NCBI GenBank assembly: GCA_026419785.1
Contig: JAODTK010002087.1
Span: forward strand, 186,001 to 250,000
Source: Sclerodactyla briareus
Lineage: Eukaryota > Echinodermata > Holothuroidea > Dendrochirotida > Sclerodactylidae
Length of the DNA stretch: 64,000 nt
Direction: 5' to 3'
A program made the translations under genes and the position numbers. The notes beneath the pieces were generated by a model that had not been told where the DNA came from, did not search any database, and saw only the letters and a list, made by a program, of their open reading frames with translations. The first letter of the stretch is position 1. Each line of letters starts with the position of its first letter. Below, one piece after another: positions 1 to 13,100 of the stretch.

Positions 1-3000
1 GGAAAAAATTGAGGAAGGATAAGAAGCTAATGGGCAAAAGTTGGTGGGAATGAGAAAGTAGGCAGTAATTGATCGTGAGGCCGCAGGAGCTAGCGGACTG
101 CCAGTTATCGTAAGCTGGATAGGGATTGTCCATGAACCCTCTGTGGAGGTATGGGTAACATTGCGTTCACAGGTGTCAGTTCGTGAACTAGTTTCATCAC
201 CCTATCTACTATTCATCACACACCCCACTACGCATCACCCCCTAATACCACCCACCAGCGGAATTAAGAAAGGAAGGCACAGATCGAGAGATGCAGCGAC
301 TCAAAAAGAACATAAGAAAAACAAGAGCACAAAGATGCAGTGTAGGAAAAGTCCTTTGTACTGACACTTGGTGTACCTTACATGCCTAGGCCTACGTCAC
401 TGTAGTCTATATGTTGAGACTGTAACGTTGGCTTATCCTAGCTTCACTAATCACTAGCGCTAGGCCTGAATGAGGAGAATTGAGATTCAGAACGTGCCCA
501 AGTTTTAAGAATAAGATAGGCCTACGTACTTTTCATTCTCGCCGACCCAATCGCTTCACAAATGCGATGTTTGCCGGACATTGTTCCGCTGTTCTACAGT
601 TTTTTCTGCTCTCTCCGGTCTCTGGTGATGTTGGAAACAGTTTATTTCCTGTAGCCAGCAACCCAGGTTGTTCTTTCATTTTCATCACTTTGTTTCCGTA
701 CGTCTGTGTATGGGAAATGATAGTCCTGTGCCCACTTGGGAACCGCCTGAATTTCAACAGGCCTACGTCATGGATTTGAATATTCAAATCGATACGGGTG
801 GACAGCGTTAATCACGTGATGACAACTGCTGTCTCGAACGTATTTCTCCTGCCGCCCCGTGCGGGAGCAATACTTTTTAGGCAGTCTCATTCTGTAGGGG
901 CGATTTCGTTCGCGATGAGGCGGTGTCGCGAGGGGGGGGGGGGGGATTGTGGTGCCGTCCCCCCTCGAAACATTGTGCCCCCTCCACGTTCCATGGCCCC
1001 CGGGAGGGTGCCAGCGTTCCCCCCTCTAAAACCTTGTTCCCTATGCGATTTTTATTTTCGAAAAAATATTTGTGTCAGTATTCGACTACCAGTTTTGAAT
1101 AACGATCTGACCTATGAAAACTGTTATCACGAGAATTAAATTGAATTTATCTTAACACAAACCTTTTAGCCTCCGGCCGGTCCGTTCCCTCCTCCCTCGA
1201 CCACCTCGATTTTGGGACCTGTAGGAGCTAGGCCTAGGCCTTCAGACTGCTTGGATTTCTAACGCATGTTTCTCGCGGTAACTTTTTTCACCGGAAGTTT
1301 CCCTGCTCTCTCGCGGCATGACGATATCGTATCGTGGTTGGGACAGTGGAACTACAGCTAAGCTAATTGTCCCATTCTTCTGGTGAGATCCTGTTTTCCA
1401 GATGTGTCGGGGAATCCTGAAATAACTTTTAAGATGACGCGCAAATAGTTGAACTCCTGGCCAAAAAGTTAAAGTCGGGCAGCGATACGATCGCTTCAGG
1501 CAAATGTTCAAATTTTTGCACACCGATTACACATTTTCCATCACACAATGCCCCGGTTCCCAGCTTGGTACATACATGCATCCCTAAAACGCGGGGATAA
1601 GGTTGTTCCCTCCATTTGTGGGGGTGGAGGCTGCGCAACCCATTTTTTTGTAGGCTCCTGCGCCAATTTACTTGTGGCTCCTGTTTGTCCTTGATTCTGT
1701 GCAAACACGACCTCCAGATGGCGATTATAACGCCATGGCGCTCCTGCTTAGATTAGTTTTCTTGTTCCCCTGAAAAATGTCTGTTCCCGCTCCCCAGTTT
1801 TTTCGAAAGGCTGGCTACGCCACTGTGCGGCGATTAACACGTCCCGCCGGCTCGTAAATTTGAATATTCAAACCTCATACTATGCTGCATCAGATATTGG
1901 GCGGTTCCTAAGTGATCACAGATTCTCATTTTCGACGACAACAAAGTTCAACAATCACTTTCTGTTTTGCAACTTGCCTGTTTTGCCAACCTTGCTGACG
2001 AAGTTGTACGGAGGATGCATCTGCTCATTTTCAAGAAATACTCGTGATTCCATCTTGTGATGATTTTGAATCAGTACTTACATTTTGAGTAACTATACTT
2101 TTTGTTCATAAGTTTCAACCAACCTAGGCCTATCGTTTAATTTCCACAACCGGGTAGCTACCGGAGGCTCGTGACTTGGTGAATGTACTGTTGACCTACC
2201 TATGCCACAAGCACCGGCCCCCTCAACGTTTTGCTTAGTCTCTCTGCCATTGCCCTTTGCAGCTGGTATGCTTGATTACCTGGAGCGGCGGAACATTGGA
2301 CTAAGTATTTTGCCCTAATTCAAGGTCCCGTCAGAGACGGTGCTGTCAGAGACCACACTCAAGAGTGAGGAGTGTCCTATTGTGTGTGACCCGGTGAAAC
2401 ACATTCAGTTTGTTCACTCCCTGCGAAATCCTACCGTATGCCCGGATGCATATTTTTGTTGCTTCATATTAATGATACTGTAGTATCCTAGTGCCGATTC
2501 TTGAACACTGTTCATAGTGTTAAGCCCCGGTCACATTACAGCGATATCCGTTCGTGCAATGATCCGATAATTTTGGTTCCAGCTGAATAATACCAGCCAC
2601 ATAGTCATGACGGCTGAATCTCACTGTCACATTGATAAAGTACGTCATTCGCTATTTTGCCGAACCATTTCTGAGTGAAAATACTCTTCCCTACGTTTTG
2701 ATAATCACATATTTTCTTCTTATCGTTGTCTAAACGATTTTAGCGTACTACTTTACGTTTTCCTCCGAACTGACGTCATTCATGAATTGGTTTGTTTCAA
2801 AACACTCCCCTAGTTTGGAGAAGATATTGTGAGGTTGCTCTATTTATTTATGACATTTTTTACCCTAACAGACCCTCTTCTCCTTGGTTCAGCCTAAATC
2901 TAAGAAGATCGTATAGCATAACCGATAAAAATCCGTTATAGTGTGACCAGGCATCCCTTTCCCCTGTGTTCTGAAGCGCTAATAATGCAAGCTACTTTTC

Positions 3001-5740
3001 ATTTGTAATCCCCACCTTTTGACCCTTGGAATGGTTGCATCACTTTACCATGTGCATCATACAATCTCACTGTCTCAGTGAAATGACGGACCCCCCCTTC
3101 CCAAAAATGTTGACTTAACTGCCTGAAAGTACCCACCAAATATTACCCTGGATTTACCTCTGGCTGGCCACCCTCTCGTCGTCTGGCTTCAATGAGTCTT
3201 TCTGATAGAAGGGCTCTAATTAAAAAATGACGGTACCAACACTTGAAAGTGACCGTCTCCTATGATGCGCAAATTCAGGTTATGGACAACAGCAAGCAGG
3301 CAAACACTGTGGCCGGATCACGGGGCGAGTAGGATTCCGCCGATACGGCCAAACTGATTTTTCATACCCAGGAAACTGTTATGCTCCCTGTAGTTTAGTA
3401 TTCTGTGTTTGTTTTTTGTTTTTTTCGTCCGAACTTTCTGGAGGATAAACACATATGAACCATTCTAAATATCTTGAAAACATACTCTATTCTCGCGGCC
3501 ATCAATGGGCTCAATGACAGTGATATAACATGGTGTGGCACTGGCCAACTGTGTTGTGGCATACTGAAAGGCTTTGTTTCCCACCCTTTTTTTACCAAGT
3601 ACCATGTGCTTCGAGTTTGGGTATAATCTATGATGAAAGCCTCATTTGGCGGACTGCATGGTAACCACTGTGAGGCTAAAATTCTGACCGACAACTAATC
3701 AGGGCCTTGTTGTGATATAGGATTTATCCGATTGAACCAATGACACAACACGTTTTACCACCAACGTTGAATTGATTACATTTGTTGAACGTTGATGTTA
3801 ATTTTGCAGAAAATTCCCTAGTGACTTTGACAGAAAAATAATTCAAAATTCGGAGATGTTTACCACAATTAGAATTGATATAGCCTGGCAATATCCTCAG
3901 GGTTGGTAAGGGGAAGGCCATGCAGTTTATATTTTATGCGTTTCGTATCAATTTTGTTGAGTGTAAATGTTAGAGGATTTATTTCTTATGTAATGTAAAA
4001 CTCATTTAAGGAAATTCACTTGCGCTCCCTCAGTGATTTCAGGGACTTGTGTTATTATTATTGTAAGAATATAGCGATTTTTGGGCAGATTAGCAACGGA
4101 CCTACCAAAATTACCAACGTAAAGTGATGATCCATGACGCACTCATTCCTCCGAGTTGTGACGGACATCTGGCAGAAAGTGACGGTAATCCTGCATCCTA
4201 AATTCCTGGTAATGACGCTACAACAATCACCACCTCCCCCGGGGGCCTTGGGGTGGGGGTTACAATTGAAAGAGTTCTGCATAATGAACTCAAAGTGTCA
4301 AGCCGATTCATTGTACCGAATCACAGAACAACATAATTAATTAATTAATTGCGAAAATACAAAATTCACTTGCATCTGGCAAAAACCACCATCTAGACTG
4401 AAGTATACATGATAAACAAATCACCAAGCAGCAAATCTGGAGCAATTATGTAATTGGCAAGCGACGCTGAAGATGGCGTAAAGACGGAACATTAATAATA
4501 ATAATAAATAAGTTGGTAACAAATAACTATTATAAATACTATTCGATATTCTTACAAAAGAAACGAATCATCACCGCCACATATCACAAACATGTGCCTC
4601 TAAACTACTTTAAGTGAGAAGCGCTGTCGGGGGGGGGGGGGGGGGAACCGTTAGCAAAACGGAACGTCTCCTCCATACTCAATTCTTCTCAGCAGACTCC
4701 ATTACAGCATGTCTGGGGCTTGCCATTCACTAATGATTAAGCAGCGTTTATCCGACTCGAACTCAATTTTTTTCTCTTCCCAGTCCTGTTCACCTCTCCC
4801 TGCATTTGACTTATCTACACCATCTTTTGGCCAGAAAGCAGCATGCCTCACTTGGAAAATATTCCTTGTAAAATCGGCTATACAGATTTTTTTGTCGGAA
4901 CATTGTTATAGTTTCGTTGCTGTGGGTTAAAATTTTTTGGACCATGCCACGTTCAACACAGTCGGTTGTCCATTTAAAAATTCAAAGTGGTACCCCGGAT
5001 TCGGGTACCAGACAACAGCTTGCATCTGCTAAATCAGAAAGGCAAAAGCTGAATTTGTCCATGTATCCTGCGTCGTGCTTGGTCAATGATGATATATCTA
5101 CCACTCCTGTCTGCTTATTCCAAGTTTTGAACATCTTGCACAGCGAAATACCATAAAAAGGAACAGAATGAAGAATATGGTTTTTGGCTTTCGTTTGAAT
5201 CTTAGGTCTGTAAATGAATGACCTCCACTTGAACCTCATATATTTGCACTGGCCCCGACACAATCATATAGCATTGCATGCTTACATAAAAAACAATCTT
5301 CACTATATACAGTGACATCACATTGATGGATCACAATACTGTATTCATGGATAATTCAGCATTTTGCCTGCAGTTTTCTGAAATTCATCCGGCTGCAGGC
5401 TGTTTTCTGGTTACCGGAATCATAAATCCACTTCAATTTTTTGACTGGACACGGAATGTGTTGGCCTGCTTTTTTCCAAAAATTCCGAGCTGTTTTTTTT
5501 ACAAAGCAGATTTCCAGGTGAGGCAGCTGTTTTTCTGCAAAGATGGTTAGATAAGCTCAAATTTGGAGTTTTGAGTCAGATACTGGTTTTTTGAGAGCAT
5601 GGAGAGGCGACCATGCCCTAAAGAAAACAAGGGACAATCATTAGCCCACACCAGCATTTAACGTACCCACAAAATCGAACTATTCATGTGTAGGCGGGTA
5701 AACCGCCCCTGTGTAGTCCCCCGCTTCTGAGCAATCATTG
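1..5740. other. No gene recognised; 5' flank of the window
   Basis: I see no exon with recognisable homology on either strand; the open frames here are short and of random composition. Visible landmarks are a long G tract near 932-946, another near 4628-4645, and two copies of the palindrome TTTGAATATTCAAA near 777 and 1858. Words such as 'aggcctac' recur between 370 and 770. The stretch may be intergenic or hold the promoter side of the carboxyltransferase gene that starts near 6.7 kb, but no promoter element can be assigned. Confidence 0.5.
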
Positions 5741-5744
5741 GGAA

Positions 5745-6325
5745 GAATTATCTAACAACCCATAAAAACCCCCATTTTGGTCAAGAAACCAAGATAACTT
5801 CATCCAACCAAGTTTTTGTTGTAATCCATGGAAGTTAATAGCACATGCATCAGCAATTGACCCCCGAGTGGTGCCGATAGCTTTGAAATGACGTCTAACT
5901 TTGTTGAGGAACAAATGTAGCCCCCATCTATCCAAGTTTCGTTAAAATCGCAAAGTTTGGAAATTCGCATAATTTTCGCAATTTGACCTCCGATGACCTT
6001 GACATGACCTCCCCATTTTTCGGGACCAACGATAGCCCTACCCACAGTTTTTCGTCCAATCTGAATGAATTTGGGGGAAAATCGCCTAAATTTCGCAAAT
6101 TTGCCTCCGATACCTAGAATGACCTCCACATTTTTCGGGACCAACTATAGTCCTACCCCCAAGTTTCGTTCATATCGGACAAAGTTTTTGAAAATCGCAT
6201 AAATTCATACAAATTGACCTCTGATGACCGTTGAAAATGACCTTCCACATTTTTCGGGATCACTATAGTCCCTTACCCACCAAAGTTTCATTCAAATTCA
6301 ACTGCTTGACCAATTCGCGTAAATT
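5745..6325. repeat. ~115-bp tandem repeat, 4-5 diverged units
   Basis: The phrase 'catttttcgggaccaac' or a close variant recurs near 6014, 6129 and 6247, each followed by 'atag.cctaccc' and 'gtttcgt' and then 'aaatcgc.taaatt'. Spacing is about 115 bp. One or two more diverged units precede them from about 5750. Each unit contains 'tgacct' words like those of the larger satellite families further along the window, but the sequence is otherwise different. Confidence 0.7.
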
Positions 6326-6740
6326 ATGCAAATAAGCCGGCCTCAGCATTGCAGTGATGCCCACTTCTTAACTCATCCGAGATTTTACTACCTGGCGGAC
6401 ATGTGTGCTTCAGTTTTGGATAATCGGAAAGTGTTTAAGAGTTATTGCGCTAACGCTAAAGTTTTCCGTCCGGCGGCGGAGCCGGTACGGCGGCAGCGGC
6501 TACCCCCAAAACCATAATATCCCCGAACACTTCCAGTGTCTGCGGGGATATAATTACAATCAAACTGCCAACGCAGAGTCGAAGAAAGGGTCCCAGGCAG
6601 ATAGTTTTGTATGGAGCCTCCAGTTTCCGATAACTTGGGGTCCTATAACAAGTACCTGTATGGTAATGTCCTTGCAAGAATAAAACCAAGACTGTTTTTC
6701 AAACTCTTTCTACCTTTTACATCATGTTTTCCTGCCTCAG

Positions 6741-7108
6741 TGGATGAAGCATCGCTTCGCAAGAAGCTGGAGGGATCTCCCAATGATCCGTCAGGCCTCG
6801 GGACTGCCTACACCACGGGCTCCTTCGACAGCGATGTTCAAAGAGCTAGATGGGACCATGGACCCATTCCACCCTGCTCTGTCCACACGGACGACACAAC
6901 AACCGGGCTGCCAAGGAGGTCGTGAAGCTCTGAACAGGATTCGTCAAGGGGGCAGCGAGGCAGCGCACAGGAGGCACTCCGTCAAGAACAACAAGCTCTT
7001 TGCGAGAGATAGGATGAGAAAGCTATTGGACCCAGGCACAAGAGGAAGACTGTCTGGAAATAGCACCGTTTGCTGGAATGGGGATGGAGTATGGTGATAT
7101 CCCGGCTA
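6741..7108 (+). CDS. MCCC2-like: MCCC2-like exon 1 (N-terminal domain start)
   Basis: The exon follows an acceptor-like 'cctgcctcag' and reads [12 protein letters not shown], then, after frame changes, an HTDDT segment, [19 protein letters not shown] and [18 protein letters not shown], ending in [17 protein letters not shown]. Known MCC beta subunits have the same order: substrate-side helix, RGKLLPRERID-like Arg/Lys block, then the phenylalanine-rich stretch before the first catalytic motif. The upstream part is rich in Arg and Ser and could be a mitochondrial presequence beginning at the Met near 6744, but an earlier exon is equally possible. At least three single-base indels are needed to keep one frame. 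The donor near 7108 is approximate. Confidence 0.75.
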
Positions 7109-10100
7109 GCGGAGCTGTGTCATTAAATATCCTAGATTATTTTTTGATAATAATAAAATAATAAGAAAATTAAACAATGATCAATGGTCTAGCTTGGTGT
7201 TGAACAGCAGACAACACTATAATCAACTGTGGAGCACTATGGGCAGCAGGAAACAATAAAATTGACTGTTACTGACGCTGACGAAACAGCAGGCAGCACT
7301 ATAATTAACTGTAGTGACGCTGACAGAACAGCAGGCAACACTGTAGTGACACTGACAGAAGTCAATACTATGATAAACTGTACAGGTGCTAACGGAACAA
7401 CACCGTTATAAACTGTAGGTGCAAGCATAACATCAGGCAACACTATAATCAACTGTAGTGATGCTGACAGAACAGCAGTCAACCCTATAATAAACTGTTG
7501 AGGTGCTAGCAGAACTTCAGGCAACACTGTAAATCTGTAATACACTGTAGACATCAGTGTTTCTGCTATAAGTCACTATGACGTGATTTTGACGCAGTGA
7601 ACTATCAATTTGACGCAGTGGCATTCTGAGAGCAAGGGTTTAAAAAGAGGATTTTAATTCAAAATTACATTAAAAAAAATATAGCCCTAGACGTAAACTT
7701 GACTCACTCAAATTTTGAAAGTTCGCGAAAAATGGCAGTTTTGACTAGCTTGCTAATTTTTTTAGAGGAAACACTGGTAGACATGCTAACAGACAAGTAG
7801 GCAACACTATTTAACTGTCGAGGTGCAAGCATATCATTCAGCTGACAACCCAGGCAATCTCCTGCAAATAGCCTGATCCTAATGATTACCTAACTGCTGA
7901 AAGAATCATCACATATTTCTCAATGTTCACCCCTGACTTTTCCTTTTACCTCAATATTTTTTTTTTTCCATAGTGATTGGACGTGTTCACAACAAGTGGT
8001 GTTCTGTTGGTTGTAATGATGCCACAGTTAAAGGAGGGACCAGCTATCCAATCACAGTGCAGAAACAGCTGAGGGTGCAAGACATCGCTCTACAGAACCG
8101 CCTGCCAGTGATCTATGGCGTCGACAGTGGTGGCGCTTTCCTTCCACTTCAGGTGTGTGTATTGGCTCCGTTGGACATTAACCTCACATTTCACAAAGTT
8201 TGAGGTAAGGTAACAGTATATGCAGACAAAAGATGTGATTATGGTATCAAAGTTCCATTCAGCCTTCAATTCATGTCCTTCCTGTCTGTCCAGACCCGGT
8301 ATTCTAAATGTGCACCCCCAGTTTCCTTCTGGATGTAAATGACTTTTTCATAATTTGTTCCAGTGCATCTCTATTGTTACATGCATAGCCTAATTTTATT
8401 TTTGGGCTGGTTGAACAGGTAACGATTGCTCGCCTTGACTTGGTGATGAAGGCTGTGCTGGAAGATGTTGCATTTTAGAATGACTGTCCATGCTGCATTA
8501 TCAGGATTCAAATTGTAAAATGAAGCAAATGCTGATAAGGTGAGCTTAGATGACACCTTTTAGGAGTTCTTCACTTCCTGTGGGAGATTACGCTAGCCAC
8601 CACACTAGTTAATGTATTACATTCATATATATACGAAGCAACATTGACTGAGCGATCAAACTTTTTTCTTTTTTTGAAAATTAAACCAAATCCTTGTTGT
8701 CTATTTAACTTTGAACCTAATATTAAACTAATTAGTGTATTAAATTATTTTCTTTAAATTTTTCAATTGAAAGACATTCGGTATTTTCAATGTCAACGTT
8801 GTTACTCTCACCAGAATATAGATCTCGTTGGTGGTGCGCTATAGTACAAAATCTCAAATATTGCAGAGACGGTGACTTATTGCAACCTCATAACTGGCTG
8901 TATTTGTTCTCAAGTTTTGGAATAGGAGAGTTCATGCAAGAATAAAAAAAAGAAAAAGAAAAAAAGAATTGTAAAGTGGTATCAGTGACACTATACATAG
9001 CAAACATTCCAGGTTGGAAATCCAGCAGACACTGGAGTTTTACCTAGGTGCCGCTGTACTACAATGCGCGTCATGGGCGAGGTATTGGTCGTCACACCAT
9101 AGTTCCGATAGAAACCCTTGCCGTATTGGAGGTGGATGAGCACCGGCGATAACACGCCTTCCCTCACAATATAGTGCTCAGATGATACTGAGACAGGGGT
9201 GTAAACCAATCACAACCTGCTCCCGGACCCGCCATTTTACGTCCTCATCCGAAAAGAACTATCAGTGGTCTCCAGGACCCGACCACTTTCTCGGAACCTG
9301 GAGGAGCAGAAGTTCATGTTCAATGTGAATGCTCAAAGCCGACAGACGAGACTTATTGCAAATATCCCGTAACAAAGCCCAGAACCCCAGAAAATCCACT
9401 GCATCACAGCGGAACAAGGAAGTGAAGAAGACCTCGCCCGTCGCAACTACAGCATTCGAAATAGCTGGTGTAACATCGCGAAATGCTCCGTAAATGAGCA
9501 AGATTGCTACACACTTTTGGATGTGCATAGCTTTCAGTGTGTACACCCAAACAATAGACAGCATACATGTTTTCTATAATCCTCTCCAAATTGCTACACA
9601 AGTGCTTGGCACTATTTCAAACGCTGCGCAACTACAAGTACAGCCACTAGGGGAAAATGTCCGGTGACAGCTGGATTTCAAACCGGAATATTCGTTTTGT
9701 AAAGTGTCACTGATGCCACTCTACCATTCTTCGGAACAAATTGTGTGGGGCCGGGGGGATGTTGCTGAAAATTTAGGGTTGTCCTAATTTTGAATATTAT
9801 CCCTTGTCTGTGTTAATTTCAGGCAGACATTTTTCCGGACAGGCGACACGGAGGGCGAGTATTCTACAATGAAGCAGTTCTTTCATCATTGGGCATTCCG
9901 CAGGTAGGGGTCAGTTTGTTTGTGTATTCTCATGTCAACATGGATTAACAGAGGATAAAGTGAAAATGATGATTGAATGACTTTGTAACATTCACATTTG
10001 TAGGATACATAGATTCATCTTGCTATGAAATTCAAGAGTGGGGTGTGGTTTTGCTATCTGGAATATTGCACAATATTAATACACTGAAATGCATTGAGCT

Positions 10101-13100
10101 CATATTATAACAAATGTTATCTTTTGTCAGAATTGCTACAATGTACTGCTAGTGGGGTATATGTACCGTTGGGGCTTGTCTCAGATTATAAGGATGGTTT
10201 TGCTTTCTGGGGCATATTGCCCAACATGGCTTGCCTCAGAGCTTGAAAAAAATGTTTCCATTTCTTCATGAAGCTACATGTACATTTATGTACCTTAATG
10301 CTATGGGGCTCATGTCAATTGGCTCATCTCATATCAATCAATGCATCTAAGGCGTCATCATGCTGATAGTGTGTGGTTCAGTACTCCTAGTGGGGCATGC
10401 GTAACATTGCGTTTGTCCCTGTCAAAACGAATGGTTTCCTATTCTTTATACAGTTACAATGTGTGGTTCTTGTACTGCTTACGTGGGAATATGTTCAGTT
10501 GGGGCTTGTCCACTCTAACCCATGTTCGGCTGTTATGTGAATCTTCATTGGCTGAGTAGCTAATGTGCACTGCAGGGTTTATGTACCATAGTGGTGACTC
10601 TTATCTTCAGATTGCTATAGTGTGTGGCTCATATACAAAGCTGTTGGCCATAGTAACCATATTCTTCATATTGCTACGGTGTGGTGGCTCATATACAGCT
10701 GGGGGACTTATGTACCAATATTCTTCAGATTGCTATGGCGTGTGGCTCATATACAGCTGGGTGTACTTATGTATCATATTCTTCAGATGCTATGGTGTGT
10801 GGCGCATATACAGCTGAGGACTTATGTCCGATATTCTTCAATTGCTAGGTGTGTGGCTAATATTACAGCGGTGGACTTATTATCATATTCTCAATGCTAT
10901 GGTGTGTGGCTCATATACAGCTGGTGGGACTTATGAGCATATTCTTCAGATTGCTATGTTGTGTGGCTCATATACAGGTGGTGGGACATATGTCCATATT
11001 CTTCAATGCTATGGTATGTGGCTCATATACAGCTGGTGGGACTATGTACTACTCTCAGATTGCTACGGTGTGGGCTCATATACTACGCTGAAGGGACTCA
11101 ATTTACCATAGTCTTCAGATTGCTTCGGTGTGTGGCTCATATACAGTTGGTGGGAACATTGTCCATTTTCTTCAGATTGCTATGGTGGTTTGCTCCTTAC
11201 ATCTGCGGGACATAGTAGTACCATTTATTCTTCATATTGCTATGTGTGTGGCGCATGTACAGTTGTGGCGAGACTATGTACCTATTCTTCAGATGCTATT
11301 ATGTGTGCTCCTAACAGCAAAGGGACTTATGTCCATATCTTCATTGCTATGGTGTGTGTCTCATATACAGCTGTTGCCATATGTACCATATTCTTCATAT
11401 TGCTATGTGTGTATCTCATATGCAGCTGGTGGGACTTATGTTCATATTCTTCGATTGCTATGGTGTTGTGGCTCCTCGACGCTGTGGGACATGTACCATA
11501 TTCTTCAGATTGCTACGGTGTGTGGCTCATATACAGCGAAGGCTTATGTACATATTCCTTCAGATTGCTATGGTGTGTGTGCTAAAATACCGCTGTGGCT
11601 TATGGGGATCATATGCTTTCAGAATGCTATGGTGTGTGGCTCATATACAGGTGGTGGGACTTATGTACCATTTCTTCAGATTGCTATGGCGTGTGGCTCA
11701 TATACAGCTGGTGGGACCTTATGTACCATATTCTTCAGATTGCTATGGTATTTGCTCATATCCGCTGGTGGGACATATGTACTATATTCTTCAGATTGCA
11801 GGTGTGTGGCTCATATACTACAGCTGGGGGACTTATGTCCATATTCTTCAGATTGGCTATGGGATTTGGCCATATACATCTGGTTGGACATATGTACCAT
11901 ATTCTCAGATTGCTACGGTGTGTTGCCTTCATATACTACAGGCGAAGGACATGTACCATATTCTTCAGATTCTATGGTGTGTTGCTTCATATACGCTTGT
12001 GGACTTATGTACCATATTCTTCAATTGCCATGGTGTGGTGGCTCATATACAGCTGGTTGGACATATTTACGTACCATTTTATTCTTACAGATTGCTATGG
12101 TGGTGGCTCATTCAGCTTGGCGATACATATTACCATTTCTTCAGATTGCTATGATGTGTGGCTCATATAAAGCATAGGGACTTATGTACCATATTCTTCA
12201 GATTGCTATGTGTGTGGCTCATATACAGCTGTGGGGCATATGTACCATATTCTTCAGATTGCTATTGTGTGTTGCTCTAAAAGCTGTTGGGACTATTTAT
12301 CATATTCTTCAGATTGCTATGGCGTGTGGCTCATATACACTTTGGACTTATGTACCATATCTTCAGATTGCTATTGGGGTGTGGCTCATGACGCTGGGGG
12401 CTCTGTACCATATTCTTCCGATTGCTATGGTGTGTGGCTCATATCAAGCAGAAGGACTTCTGTACCGATATTCTTCAATTGCTATGGTGTGTGGCTCATA
12501 TACCGCTGGTGGGACCTATGTACCATATTCTTCAGATTTGCTCTATGGTGTGTGGCTCATATACAGTTGGTGGGACCTATGTACCATATTCTTCAGATTG
12601 CTTAGGTGTGTGGCTCATATCCAGCCTGGTGGGACTTTTAACTCATATTCTTCAGATTGCTATGTTGTGTGGCTCATATACAGCGGTGGGACATATGTAC
12701 CATATTCTTCAAGATTGCTATGGTGTGTTGCTCATATACAGCTGGTGGAACTTATGTACGTACCATTTCTTCTTCAGATTGCTATGGTGTGTGGCTCATT
12801 TACAGCTCGGCGGGACATAGTCCCAATTCTTCAGCTTGCTATGGTGTGTGGCTCATTTACTCTGTTGGTACAGGGAATATGTAACCATATTCTTCATATT
12901 GCTATGGTGTGTGGCTCATATACAGGTGGTGGGACATATGTATCATATTTCCTTCGATTGCTATGTGTGTGGCTCATATGCAGCTAGTGGGACTTATGCG
13001 CCACTCTTCTTCAGTTTGCTATGGTGTGTGGCTAATATACAGCGGTGGGACATATGTACCATATTCTGCCGATTGCTTCGGTTGTGGCTATATACAGTGG

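Noticed and set aside
7200-7560. Another exon-edge-derived array
   Set aside because: The unit shares no more than chance words with the end of exon 1 or the start of exon 2.
11128-12177. A 349-codon open frame, longest in the window, plus its overlapping frames
   Set aside because: It lies wholly inside the 58-bp array and is open only because the unit has no stop in any forward frame. Residues simply cycle through three repeat readings.
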